A DNA stretch of 64,000 nt from NCBI GenBank assembly GCA_963580285.1, contig OY757023.1, positions 132,030,027 to 132,094,026 on the forward strand, in the 5' to 3' direction. The stretch comes from Lucinisca nassula. Taxonomy: Eukaryota; Mollusca; Bivalvia; Lucinida; Lucinidae. The notes below the pieces were generated by a model that saw only the letters and a program-made list of their open reading frames with translations, had not been told where the DNA came from and did not search any database. Shown piece by piece: positions 31,576 to 42,341 of the stretch (within the stretch, counting starts at the first letter, position 1; every line of letters starts with the position of its first letter). Both the position numbers and the translations under genes were made by a program.

Positions 31576-31835
31576 TATATTTTAAGATTTTCTCATGGGT
31601 TTTCACTGAAACTCCATGCCTATTAGAAGCCCTACTCTGAGATTTGCACATTGTGACAGCCCTTCAGAAGATACCACTAGGGCTCGCTCTTGGTGGCTCC
31701 GTATCCCCACATCCATAACGTCACATACACAATATCCACCCATCCATCTATTGATTATCACTTATACTTTAACCCCCCTAATAATACCCTTACATTTATA
31801 CCCCCACTATGACAAGATAGAATATATCTTCTTTT
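31576..31835. other. No gene seen
   Basis: Unique-looking stretch between two tandem arrays. The opening (GAAGCCCTACTCTGAGATTTGCACA) matches 14217 (GAAGCCCTACACTGAGATTTGCACA), so the same sequence follows the 210-bp array in both places. Confidence 0.45.
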
Positions 31836-31945
31836 GTTCCCCCTAATGTCATTTATATACCGTTCCCCCTAATGTCATTTATATACCGTTCCCCCTAATG
31901 TCATTTATATACCGTTCCCCCTAATGCCATTTATATACACAGTTC
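31836..31945 (+). repeat. 26-bp minisatellite, about four units
   Basis: GTTCCCCCTAATGTCATTTA starts at 31836, 31862, 31888 and 31914, exactly 26 bp apart. The last unit is variant. Confidence 0.9.
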
Positions 31946-31974
31946 CCCTTAAGCCAGATTAAGTACTAGTAAAA

Positions 31975-32171
31975 TATTAAGGGGTCCAATATTTTTGTAT
32001 ATTTTTTCCTGCAGAGTTTAGAATAAAAATAGATACAGAACACGGTTTTAATGCATTTAAAGCATAAAAATATGTTGTTGGAATGGTGAAAAAGCAGAAA
32101 ATAAGATATATACAAAAAGTCCACCTAATGCAGAAAAAATAAGCTGGTCGCCCAAAGACAGATATTAGGAT

Positions 32172-32203
<32 letters not shown>

Positions 32204-32212
32204 ATATATAAA
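31975..32212 (+). repeat. 210-bp satellite unit and a TA tract beside the gap
   Basis: One diverged 210-bp unit (GTCCACCTAATGCAG at about 32119) followed by a TA dinucleotide run (32174-32212), a likely reason for the assembly break just after it. Confidence 0.7.
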
Positions 32213-32226
32213 ATATAACTTGAAAA

Positions 32227-32249
32227 NNNNNNNNNNNNNNNNNNNNNNN
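32227..32249. other. Assembly gap, 23 N
   Basis: True size unknown. Any frame read across it is an artefact. Satellite lies on the left and a retrotransposon pol on the right. Confidence 0.98.
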
Positions 32250-33887
32250 ACGCTTTGTGTATAGCATATCATCCCCTGGTGCATTCTCCTTGAAGGTAAA
32301 CACGTCATCGTCAGCTGACCACCAAACACCTAAAGTTTTTGTAGATGGCAAACTTTCACGGTCTAGATCAACCTCCAACTTGCGGTCTTGGATCCGGATT
32401 TCACTCAGCACCTTTGAGGAATTCGACAACCATTTCCTCGCATGCATACCCGCTTTTGTCAGTAGAAGGGAAAGTTGTTTATGCAGTTCTCTTCCTTGCT
32501 CTTCACTGGACACCGAATCAATCGAATCATCCATATAGGTCGCCTTTTGAATCGTTTCTGCAGCAATTGGAAAATCGTCCTGTAATTTTTGCGCATGGTG
32601 TTGCAAGACAAACTGCGCCTGGAATGGGGAGGAGTTCACCCCAAAGACGATCCTGTCAAATTCGTATATGTCTGGCTGGCGGTTCTTGTCTCTTCCCCTC
32701 CACAGAAACCGATGGTATGGCTTATCTTCTGGTGCTATCCCAATACGCAAATACATTTCAGCAATGTCACATACAATTGCTACTGGTTTCCTTCGAAAAC
32801 GCAACAATACGTCAAACAGATTGCGCTGCAGCTTTGGTCCTTGGTAGATCTCGTCGTTTAGTGACATACCTTCATATTTCGCCGATGCGTCAAATACAAT
32901 TCTTGTCTTTGTCGTATCTTTGTCTGGTCTTAGTATCGGGAAATGTGGTAGGTACCACTTTGATGTTGGTCGTTCCTGCTGCTGAATTTTCCTGACATAG
33001 CCCTTTTCTAGATATTGTTCAATGCACTGGTTATATGCAGATGCAATGTCCGGTGACTTCATTAATCTTTTCTCTGTATTTTCAAGTCTGCGGATTGCCA
33101 TCTCATAGTTATTTGGTAATGTAGGTTCCTTTGTTTTCCATGGTATACTGACCCTGTACATCTGATTTTCATAGATGATAGTCTTCTCTACTTTCTGCAG
33201 AACCATCTGTTCCTCTATTCGCACGATTGGTACATCCTGATCTGATGAGACATCTTCAATTTCCCAGAACTTCTTTAGGGTTCTATTCACCTGCTCAATT
33301 TCGGCCTGTTCCCTCAAGAAGTAAGTATAGACAAAGTTTGTTTGCAGAGTAGGTTCGTAATATGTGCCCGGGCTTCCTACGCATGTCCAACCAAGCGGTG
33401 TTAGTCTAGCTATGGGATCTCCCGGCTTTCCTCTTCTTTCTTCAATGGCGTAGAGAAGGTCAGCGCAGTCCAGCCCTATGAGCACGTCGACAATGTGTTT
33501 CATTGACGAAGATGGGAAATCAATATTTCTTAGATGAGGCCATTGTTGCTTGTAGCTATTCCAATCTACAACAGGCAGGTTCCCAGTAACCTTATTAACT
33601 GTATATGCATTGATCTTCATGCTCACATTGCCTGTTACGCTCTGTAGTGTGACGTCGATAGGTTTTGTTTCAAAGGTCTCGATCTGACCATTCAACACAT
33701 TGACCTTGACCCTTTCCGTTCTTCCCTGCAGGCCTAGTTCGGCCGCTACATCTGCATTCACGTAGGTTTTCGTGCTAGCGTCGTCAAGCAATGCATTTAC
33801 CCTGAGCGAACGATCTCCATTTATCAGAATGACAGGCACCGTGCGTAAACTAATAAATTCTGGTCTTATGCCGCTTTGCGCCACCAT
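32250..33887 (-). CDS. BEL/Pao retrotransposon Pol, protease and RT, truncated
   Basis: The ATG is at 33887, but the same frame is open back to a stop at about 34022, so this is an internal piece of Pol. Residues about 10-200 are the BEL-type aspartic protease (NALLDDASTKTYVNADVA at 31-48). RT occupies about 305-500 with IVFDASAKYEG, CDIAEMYL (first catalytic Asp, 374) and the YMDD box (451-454). It stays open for 546 codons to the N gap, where RNase H and integrase should follow. Gag and both LTRs are missing. The open frame suggests limited age. BEL/Pao is distinguished from Gypsy by the protease and the FDASAKYEG and YMDD signatures. Confidence 0.88.
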
Positions 33888-34022
33888 TGTTGTCTCTTGT
33901 GCTGGATCATTCCCCTCCGTGAGGAAAGTAGCCCGGTCTGTTGATACGTTGTCCTGCTCTGCACGCCTGTTTCTCGAAATACCATTATCTTCTGCACGCT
34001 TTACTTCCGTGACAGTTTGTTA
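33888..34022 (-). other. Upstream in-frame extension of the BEL Pol piece
   Basis: About 45 further codons without a stop precede the ATG, rich in charged residues, then TAA. It is probably the linker between gag and protease, left after 5' truncation. Confidence 0.5.
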
Positions 34023-34121
34023 AAGCCTAGCAAGTGTTCTGTATATTTAGAGTTCATTTCCTTTTCTACCTAATGCATTCTTCTCTCCAACCAGATATCA
34101 TATTATACAAGGTTATTGGAA

Positions 34122-34400
34122 AATAGAAGTGAAGGCAATGATCGGGAAGATAAACACTTACCTCACAACTCCCATTCAAGACACCAAACGGAAAGATATG
34201 CATGTATAAACATAATGCAATTTCACAATAATTGAAACGCCACAAGCACAAATACAGAAGGACATATTCCCAACAAAATGGCAAAGCGGTTGTCAAAAAG
34301 TAGTATATACATGAAACAAAAACTGCAACAATAATACACCACTACAGAAATACCATCTTGGAACGGTCAGTAGAATTTTTACTAGGGGTCTTAAATCGAC
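34122..34400 (-). repeat. T tail, diverged, minus strand
   Basis: AATAGAAGTGAAGGCAATGATC, CAAGACACCAAACGGAAAG, CACTACAGAAATACCATCTTGG and GTCTTAAATCGAC match the T tail in order. It lies next to the BEL fragment. Confidence 0.6.
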
Positions 34401-34529
34401 AAATCCGTGCTAGATAATAATGATATCTTACATTCGTCCGAATAAATTTCTTTCTGAGAAAGAATCGAAGTTGTCTTCTTATCCATCTTAAAATTCTTCA
34501 AACACAGCTTGTATATACAGGATCTTACA

Positions 34530-34605
34530 CGAGTGGTCATTTCATATTATATTTACGAAACGAGCCTTCCGCGAGTTTCATAAATGTCGTATAAAATGAC
34601 CACGA
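34530..34605. repeat. Imperfect palindrome, 76 bp
   Basis: ACGAGTGGTCATTTCATATT..ACGAAACGAG pairs with CGCGAGTTTCATAAATGTCG..AAATGACCACGAG. 34606-34978 beyond it holds no gene; ACGT words (GACGTCGTCATGACG near 34700, ACGACGTCATA near 34790) are the only feature. Confidence 0.55.
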
Positions 34606-34978
34606 GCCTAAGATTCTGTTTATCATACGACCACTTTAAAATGGATTTTATCGCCTATGTATTTGACATTTTTTCCACAAAAATGCATTGTTGACATGGA
34701 CGTCGTCATGACGTTACTTAATCCCGCCAAAGTGTTATTACATGTGTTGTCAAACGATGTTTAATACACGGCGTTATCCACTCCGATTAACGACGTCATA
34801 TGATAAATGATCTTTGTGTTTGTCGAGCTCCCACAATAAATGCTTTTACGCGAAATAAGGCAAATACCGTGCCTTCTGTAAGCCAACATTTTCTATATGA
34901 AAAGTTGTGTTTACAGGGGTGCTCATTACTTGGACTTGTTAACATAATCAAACGCCTTTGCTATATGTTTCTCTACAG

Positions 34979-35930
34979 CCCATCAAAGACAGATTGAGTA
35001 CTCTGGTAAGTCGAAAAACGGAAACTGAAAATGGTAATTCTAAAAGTCGTAGAAGTGAATACAGGAGGAATCGGCGATATGTAAGAGACGCGAGTACAGT
35101 GAGGCCCTACATCGAAGATGGTCATTTGAAATCTGGGAGAAGATATGATCTGAGACAACACCTAAACAAATTTAACAGTCGAACCGTATTCTCTTCTATC
35201 AAAACAGTTCCAAAAGAGTCGTCGGACTCAAATAAGCCCTCAACAGGCTTGAGTCCTCAGGATATGAGCCATAAAATAGCAGAAACACAACAAAAAGTAA
35301 AATAATCAACAGACATATCAGACTTTACTGACGTGGATTGTACTGAACAGTGCGTTGAGAAAACAACTGTTCTATATAATCGCGCAGATAGTGATTCAGA
35401 TACGAAAGATGAAGTGCCCACTTTTACTTCGCTCCCAAGAACACAAGATGACACAAGAAAAGTAGCTTGTCGACCTCAGCGCTCCTTAATGAGAATCGTA
35501 TCTGAGGATACAAGCAAAATTTTAGATGCACTGAAGTTTGCTGAAGTTCATGAGACTTCTAAACACTCAGCAGGCTGGAATCATCAGGAACTACGACATA
35601 AAATAGCAGAAAAACGACAAAAAGTAAAGGAATCAACAGACATATCAGACTTTACTGAAATGGATAATACTGAACAAAGAGGCGTTGAGAAAACAACTAT
35701 TCTATACAATCGCACAGATAGTGATTCAGATACGAACGATGAAGTTCCCACTTTTATTACCCTTCCAGGAACACCAGATGACACAGGGAAAGTAGTTTGT
35801 CGACCTCAGCGGTCAATTATGAGAATCTTATCTGAGGATACACGCAAAAAATGGATGTACTAAAGTCTGCTGAAGTTCATAAGACTTCTGTGTTTCATCA
35901 AAGATACATTGTAAGTTATGATGATCTAAT
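34979..35930 (+). pseudogene. Unknown protein gene with internal 109-residue duplication, broken
   Basis: One reading frame continues from about 34979 to 35863 except for TAA at 35303-35305, where the second repeat has a Glu codon (KVKE against KVK-stop). Two units of about 327 bp each encode HKIAE-x-x-QKVK, STDISDFTE-x-D, EKTT-x-LYNR, DSDT-x-DEVPTF, CRPQRS-x-MRI-x-SED and AEVH-x-TS. At 35845-35860 a one-base shift ends the frame early, but the other frame continues the repeat as MDVLKSAEVHKTS to a stop near 35930. TTTCTCTACAG at 34968-34978 is a good splice acceptor. The product is acidic and serine-rich and no family is recognised. It could be a host gene remnant or a transposon accessory gene. 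Confidence 0.5.
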
Positions 35931-36354
35931 ATAAAGACAGTCTGTTATAAAACCAGAGCACGCATTAACAAACCAAATCTGACAACAGGTATTAAATAAG
36001 CTGGCAGCTCAAGCGAAGTGTCCGACACACCATAGATTGTGCGTACTAGTTTAAAAGCACATTTTTTTGGTTTGTAAGCAGAAATTGATTTATCGCAGAT
36101 GTATAACGCAAAATAAAACGCGATTTTAGAGTCAGTGAAGAAAACAACATAAATGTGGGTTTTAATTTTCATATGATAAATAAAATCTTACGTAGCATTC
36201 ATCCATTTTCTTAAAATCGCTTCATAAATTCAATAATACATGAGCACTCATGTCAGAACCTATGTTTATCTATTCCCATGGATACGGGTGTTTCTATACA
36301 CTATTGTTTAACACCGAGTCCATCAGAATAGTAACATTAAATGGTATAGTTCGA
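35931..36354. other. No gene seen
   Basis: AT-rich unassigned sequence. Confidence 0.3.
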
Positions 36355-36640
36355 TCAATTTGACATGAGACGGACCTTTATGCAAGGAATAAATGAGTCA
36401 ATGCTATCGCCTAAAACGTCGGTTTTCGTAAACTTCTCGTAACTTTTCGTCATCACGTGAATAACGACCCATTTACTGCCCTCTTTGTATTGTATAAGAA
36501 TATCGCCATCTTCGGAAACTGACGTAGATAAATAAATGCATTCAGTCGGGTGTGGAATTATGTTAATAGAGTTCACCAGTCTCAGGTCAATTTGTTCGAA
36601 CTATAGACTGTTGTCAGTCTGTGTAGTTGCATTACGAAAA
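36355..36640 (-). repeat. Duplicated block with a 73-codon frame
   Basis: Shared with 27125-27250 plus 27540-27590. The frame (36355-36576) reads like protein (GDILIQYKEGSKWVVIHV, ending CIKVRLMSN) and the end LCIKVSLMSN is kept in the other copy, although that copy has stops. A fragment of a dispersed gene or element is possible. No family recognised. Confidence 0.35.
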
Positions 36641-36659
36641 TACACCTATGCAAACACAT

Positions 36660-37470
36660 TGTAAATTTTACCGCCGACAATCGGAAATTTTAAGATGAAA
36701 AATTGCGATATAGTTCTTATTTCTGCTAAAAATATATAAATTGTCGGTGAAAGTAAGAACGGTCCCATCGAACCGGTTCTAACGGGTACTAACAACCTAT
36801 TTTAGAGCAGAAATTTAGACATACCGGACTTATACGGACACGACCTTTCTCAGCTATGATGATAATCAAGGGAATTAACGCGCACAACACAGAAAATAAA
36901 TGATTATCTCCTCAAGGCCTCGGTTACCTGGGTGACATATAATCCATAGGAAAAGAAACATAGAGAAAGGGGTGTATATCATTTTCAAAAACGACCAAAT
37001 TATTTTCATTTTTATTTTACAAAATTTATATGGACGTGTTCACAATAAATTTGCAATGTTACTCCCGCTGGCACAGAAAAGAAATAACAATTTGCAAAAA
37101 GTTATTAAATTAAAATCATCAGTTTTTGTCGCTTCATTCAGTAGTTTTACTATATATACTAAACATTATAGGGTGCTTCCAAATATATGTAAAAAGGACC
37201 AAAATGTTGCTCATAAAATTGCATTAAAAATCATGTGGATATTCAAAAAAAGGAATGAAAAATCATGAGCCGCTGGCACAGAAAAGATATTGTTATTATA
37301 TATAAATCTATGTATTAACTTTAACCTACTGAAGTTACTTGGATGTACGTTAAAATTCGACATGAAGTAAGAAAAATTACGTTTACCTCTGTATACCCCA
37401 GTTGTACTATAAAAAGTGGGGTTCAAGGGGTCAGAATTGTATAGGCGTGTTTCCCTGAGGTACAGACGTG
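36660..37470. repeat. Foldback-family fragments with unassigned AT-rich DNA
   Basis: 36690-36800: TCTTATTTCTGCTAAAAATAT..GAACCGGTTCTAACGGGTACTAAC..TTTAGAGCAGAAAT, a centre with GAACCGGTTC in place of the GAGGCGG core. 37380-37440: TATACCCCAGTTGTACTAT..AAAGTGGGGTTCAAGGGGTC, the second hairpin of the family. 36800-37375 has no recognisable feature. Confidence 0.5.
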
Positions 37471-37974
37471 TTAGTGTGTGTCCTACCTGGCAAACTAATA
37501 CAAACGAGCTGGCTTTCTCATGACTTTGTACATATAATTATTATCAATATACAATGCCATTGTTATCGTGAAAATGTTGTATTGTTAAAATACTCTTAGC
37601 CATTGTATACAATGACTTTTCTGGTGTATATTGTTTAATATGTATTTACCCTTTTTGTACCAAATGAAATCTTCTTCCTTATATATAGCAGGAGTTTATT
37701 TCAAATTTAGGGATGTCAGGTTGTTTTCTTCAAAATTTATTTGGAAAATGACCGAACTTTTAGCAAGCAGTGGAGGAACAAGAGCGGCATCTGATCTGGG
37801 CCTGCACTGTTTGCCAGGGTAGCCCTTTCGGGGTTTCTGGTACTAAATGGGTTAATCTGACTGATATTAACATGTTCAAATGTGTTACTTAGTCAAACTT
37901 CATTGACTCAAACAACTTTGGGACCAAATAAGATTTGTTCGAATAAGGCTCATCATGTAAACGCGTCCGTATAA
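37471..37974. other. No gene seen
   Basis: Includes a short ATCTGGGCCTGCACTGTTTGC fragment (37788-37810) of the palindromic repeat seen complete at 12181. Confidence 0.35.
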
Positions 37975-38345
37975 TAAACACCCCTCTTAACCGTACTTTA
38001 TATATATTTATATTATTTTTGCTTAAAGGCATAGGTTGTGGGTACTAGGTAGAACCGGCACAATGATACAAGGTAGCACATTTGGAGAAATAAAAATGTA
38101 CCATGTCGCACGGGTGTGTCATTACAATAACAAGTTCGTGTAACGAAGACACACCATAAACGTTATTGGGTTTAGGGGGTATACATTATTTGCCTTATGT
38201 TTGCTCATAAACATAGACTGTGGGTACTCGTTACAACCGCCTCATTCAGGCGGTTCTAACGAGCACCCACAATCTATATTGAAAGCAGAAATAATAAAGA
38301 TGTTATCATTTTTACCTAATATTTATCATTTTCTGACACCATGTT
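37975..38345. repeat. Foldback element with palindromic core
   Basis: Centre CCGCCTCATTCAGGCGG at about 38237-38253. Arms of about 50 bp (ATAGACTGTGGGTACTCG left, CGAGCACCCACAATCTATAT right) continue into TTGCTCATAAAC and GAAAGCAGAAAT. A second hairpin element (GGGTTTAGGGGGTATAC) lies at the left. ACCATGTCGCACGGGTGTG (38100) is the outer segment seen inverted at 38745 and 60240. Confidence 0.75.
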
Positions 38346-38734
38346 GGACGCCATTATTTCTTAAGGACATGTTTTCCTAATGTATTGCAATGATTCGAGC
38401 CACTGATAATTTTATTCAGCACTACTCCCACCCATGCCCATGACCTTAAGGCCAAGGTCACGGACTTAAAAATTTTAAATGTTGAAGTCTCAGGTAACGT
38501 TAAAGTCTCGGGTAAAGGTATTTGTACCTGTAAAAACCTGAAATTTAACAATATATTTGGTTAGATATAGGCCCAAACTTTTATTCACCAATGCCCCTGG
38601 TCACGACTTAGAAATTTTTCATGTTGAAGTTTTTAAAGAGCTCATATTTTCCAATCCATGTGATGTATTTGGTTTATTTTTGCTAGTTTTGCTATTGCAC
38701 AATGTATAACGATTTATAAAGTTCAAATAACCAC
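38346..38734. other. No gene; weak internal repeat
   Basis: TATTCAGCACTACTCCCACCCATGCCC..AAATTTTAAATGTTGAAGT (38411) and TTATTCACCAATGCCCC..AAATTTTTCATGTTGAAGT (38581) suggest two diverged units about 170 bp apart. Confidence 0.35.
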
Positions 38735-39020
38735 TATTATGATAACACACCCGTGCGACAGAGTGCATTTTTCACATCTCCATAATTGCTACTTTCCTGA
38801 TGAAAATCTATCATATTTTTTTGTCATTTTTACTTCAAACATAGGCTGTGAGTGCTCGTTTGAACCGCCTCATTGAGGCGGTTCTAACGAGTATCCATAC
38901 CCTGTGTCTTGGGGCAGAAATCAGGAAAATAGTGTACATCTCCGCGAACCCCAGTTTTATCTATATAAAGTGGGGTTTAGGGGGTGTTCATTTCACGGAC
39001 TTGTTCACGTGATGCACAAG
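38735..39020. repeat. Foldback element, second copy
   Basis: CACACCCGTGCGACAGAGTGC, then GTGCTCGTTTGAACCGCC-TCAT-TGAGGCGGTTCTAACGAG centred at about 38870, then GGGGCAGAAATCAGG..GTGTACATC and the second hairpin AACCCCAGTTTT..AAGTGGGGTTTAGGGGG (38947-38983). Confidence 0.78.
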
Positions 39021-39289
39021 CAGTTGCAAGTATTATACCAATATTACTTTGCTACACTTTAGTAATGCAATGTTTTTGTTTTCACAACATATTCATGAAA
39101 CCTTCTCCGAGGCGTATTTTCATAACTTCAAAAATGAGATCATGTGATGCATCTTGAAAGGTCGACCATTTGCCCTTGACAAGTAGTGATTGCATTTTGA
39201 TACACCAATGCATAAATTTTGATAATCTGTCCGTGTTGTACAGTGACTTTTATACTACGCAGACATATTGTTTTCTTGTCAATATTGGC

Positions 39290-39498
39290 GATGTTTCTCT
39301 TTACTTTGATCTGTGGCTGCTCGTGAGAATTGATGTGAGATCATCACGAACACATGCCAATATAAGTTTGGTCCCCTTAAACCCCACTTTTATATAGTGA
39401 AACTGGGGTTTGAAGGGGTATACACTATTTTTTTCTTATTTCTGCTCAAAAACATAAATTGTGGGTACTAACGAGTATCCACAATCTATGTTATGAAC

Positions 39499-39529
<31 letters not shown>

Positions 39530-39720
39530 ACCATTTTGGTTCTGAAAATTTCCATTTTTCAGTAGTAAAATTTTCAATGCATTTGTATAGGCATGTTTTC
39601 GTAATGTGGGCTTTTACGAGTACAAATAACTGTTGTAATGGAGCAGACATACGAACAATAATGTCTACTCTCGCAAGCCCCAATTTTCGCTTTATAAGGT
39701 GGCGTTAACAAGAATGGTAA
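39290..39720. repeat. Foldback fragments and an A25 tract
   Basis: 39370-39430 TCCCCTTAAACCCCACTTT..GAAACTGGGGTTTGAAGGGG is the second hairpin, followed by TTCTTATTTCTGCTCAAAAAC and ACTAACGAGTATCCACAATC. 39500-39524 is poly-A. 39605-39715 is a diverged further copy (AATGGAGCAGACATACG, CCCCAATTTTCGC). Confidence 0.6.
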
Positions 39721-39775
39721 TTTCGCCGACTTATTGATATATCTGCGCAGGGCTGATCATCTCTGTGGTAATTTG

Positions 39776-41075
39776 AGTTTTGTGTTCTCTGAGACGTTGC
39801 ACTGATGTGTGGAAAATAGAAGTGGGGGCAATGATCAGGAACCGAAACAATCAACCCAAAGCTCCCATCAGAGACACCAAAGGGAAAGAAATACAAACAT
39901 GAAACAACAAACCTAATGGAAACATCAATAGCGGAAAGCCAAATGGACAGTTACTGTCCCACAAAACGGCCATTAGGCTATCGAAAACAAAACAACACAA
40001 GCGACACAAACACCCAAAGACAAACCATAACAAAAACAAACCGCGACAGAAGAACCGCCCTGGAACAGTCAGCGGAAACGAACTCCACCGGGGGGCCTAA
40101 ATCGATCCTACTTGGCCACAATCCTCGCCCCACGTTCATATGGACAGAACGAACTGTCCTAATCGCGCTGGAATCAAGGGCCAGGATTGCGGCCGCGTAA
40201 AATCGATTTAAAATAGAAGTGAAGGCAATGATTATAAATCGATACAATTATCCCACAACTCCTAGCAGTGACACCAAATGGAAAGAAACACACACACGTG
40301 AAAAATTAGACCCAAATAGAAACATCAATTGCGGGAAGCCAAGATGACAGTTATTTTCTCACACAATGGTCAAAAGACTATGCAAAACAAAATAGTTTAA
40401 ACGAAACACACACTCAAAGACAAACCATAACAAAAATAAACCGCGACAGAAGAGCCGCCTTGGGACGGTGAGTGAAACGAATTCCACTGGGGTGGGGTGG
40501 AGGTAGGGGGCTGAAATCTATTTTACTCAGCTGCAGTCCTCGTCCCTACTTCCGTCGCGATTTATACAAATAATGTATTCAGTCCGCATGAAGACCTCCC
40601 AACATCTCCGACAACACAGAAATCAATCAACCATAGAGCTAATTAACGACGAGGACCGAATTTCTTGAGAAAACCCACAGTTAGACTCCTGTGGGCCCGA
40701 CCAGAGCCAGAGCATCAGGCAACAATTATGTCCCCAGTGGAATTTGTTTCACTAACCATTCCAAGGCGGTTCTTCCTTTGTCGTGGTTTATTTTTGTCAT
40801 TGTTTGTCTTTTAGTGTTTATATGGATTGTATCGTTTTTTTCGAAAGCCCATTGGCCATTTTGTGGGACGGTAAGTATCCTTTTGTCTTTCCGCTATTGA
40901 TGTTGCCAACAGGGTCTAGTTATTTAATGTTTGTGTTTCTTTCCCTGGGGAGGTATGGGTTAATTGTATCGATTCGTGATAATTGCCTTCACTTCATTTC
41001 GGCTTTCAGCTAATGATATTTTCTTTAGGGTTTAGTTACTTTATGTTCGTGTTTCTTTTCCTTTTGATGTCTCCG
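39776..41075. repeat. Cluster of T-tail copies in mixed orientation
   Basis: 39776-39808 short T on plus; 39812-40130 T minus; 40131-40207 T plus fragment (AACTGTCCTAATCGCGCTGG..GGCCGCGTAAAATCG); 40211-40724 T minus; 40731-40998 T plus (CAGTGGAATTTGTTTCACTAAC..GATTCGTGATAATTGCC); 41005-41075 T plus fragment. The members ending in GATCATTGCCTTCACTTCTATTTT are a subtype distinct from the GATCTTTGTTTTACTTCTACTTT type. Confidence 0.7.
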
Positions 41076-41197
41076 AGCACCCACAGCCTTTGTTTTGAGA
41101 TTTATCAAAAAATATCACGGACTTTCATCTGAAAAGTAGCCATTTCGGAGATATGAAAAAAGCACTATGTCGTACGGGTGAATTATCATAATGTTGT
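41076..41197. repeat. Foldback half copy
   Basis: GAGCACCCACAGCCTTTG..GAGATTTATCAAAAAATATC, AAAGTAGCCATTTCGGAG and GCACTATGTCGTACGGGTG: one arm and outer segment of the foldback family, without a centre. Confidence 0.6.
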
Positions 41198-41505
41198 AAA
41201 GTAGAAGTAAAATAAAGATCAGGAATCGATACAATTTACTTACTCCACCCACCAAAGACACCAAAGGGAAAGAAACACAAACATTAAGCGACCAGACCAT
41301 AATGGAAACCCAAACAAAAGATAAGGACAGTTACTTTCCCACAAAATGGCCATATGACCATCCAAAATAAAAAAGACACAAGTGATACACACAGTAAGTA
41401 ACAAACAACAACATAAATAAACCGCCACAGAAGAACCCCCTTGGAACGGTCAAGTGTGTGTGTGTGTGGGGGGGGGCTTAAATCGATTTTACGTGGCCAC
41501 AGTCC
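41198..41505 (-). repeat. T tail, minus strand, with GT and G tracts
   Basis: Starts AAAGTAGAAGTAAAATAAAG and runs to CGTGGCCACAGTCCACTTG. A GTGTGTGT plus G7 tract at 41453-41477 lies where other copies have a short G run. Confidence 0.75.
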
Positions 41506-41510
41506 ACTTG

Positions 41511-42341
41511 TTGGTTTTCCTTTGCCCAAGCATTTCCGTGGTTTCTTGCTGTCGAGTCCTCACCTCTGTGGTTCTTTGATTATTTGTGTTCACGGAGATG
41601 TTGCACTGATGAGTTAGGAGGCCTTCATGCGGACCGAACAAATTATTTGTCTAAATCGTGATGGAAGTAAGGGCGAGGATTGTGGCCATGTAAAATCGAT
41701 TTAAGCCCCCCAGTGGAAATCTTTCCACTGACCGTTCCAAGGCGGTTCTTCTGCGGTGATTTATTTATGTTGTTGTTTGTTACTTACTGTGTGTATAACT
41801 TGTGTCTTTTAATTTTGGATGGCCATATGGCCATTTTGTGGGAAAGTAACTGTTGGTTTTCTTTTGCTCCGGCGTTTCGGTGGTTTCTTGCTGTGGAGCC
41901 GTCACCGTTGTCTCACCGCTGTGGTTCTTTGATTTTTTGTGTTCTAGGAGATGTTGCTCTGATGAGTTAGGAGGCCTTCATGCGGACTGAACAAATTATT
42001 TGTCTAAATCGCGACGGAAGAAAGGGCGAAGATTGTGGCCGCGTGGAGTCGATTTGGGCCCCCCAGTGGAGGTCGTTCCACTGACCGTTCCAAGGCGGTT
42101 CTTCTTTGGCGGTTTATTTATGGTGTTGTTTGTTAATTACTGTGTGTATCACTTGTGTCTTTTTATTTTGGATGGCCATATGGCCATTTTGTGGGAAAGT
42201 AACTGTCCTTGTGGCCTTCCTTTGTTTAGGTTTCCATTATGGTCTGGTCGCTTAATGTTTGTGTTTCTTTCCCTTTGGTGTCTTTGATGGGTGGAGTAAG
42301 TTAATTGTATCGATTCCTGATCTTTGTTTTACTTCGACTTT
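41511..42341 (+). repeat. T tail, plus strand, partial tandem duplication
   Basis: Unit 1 (41511-41850) runs from TTGGTTTTCCTTTGC to TGGGAAAGTAAC. Unit 2 (41851-42341) restarts at TGTTGGTTTTCTTTTGC and goes to the true end ACTTCGACTTT. In an ordinary T, TAACTGT occurs both in GTCTAACTGTTGG and in AAGTAACTGTCC; the join is at that shared word. Confidence 0.8.

Noticed and set aside
32034..32250. Extension of the BEL frame beyond the gap.
   Set aside because: The residues left of the N run come from satellite DNA read through an arbitrary gap length.
41595..41665. A hammerhead-like string in every T tail: CTGATGAG, a possible short stem, then CTGAAC and AAATTATTTGTC.
   Set aside because: The GAAA core is GAAC, so the residue pairing before stem III is missing, there is an extra U at the base of stem II, and no stem I can be formed. 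The defect is the same in all copies, so it was not annotated as a ribozyme.
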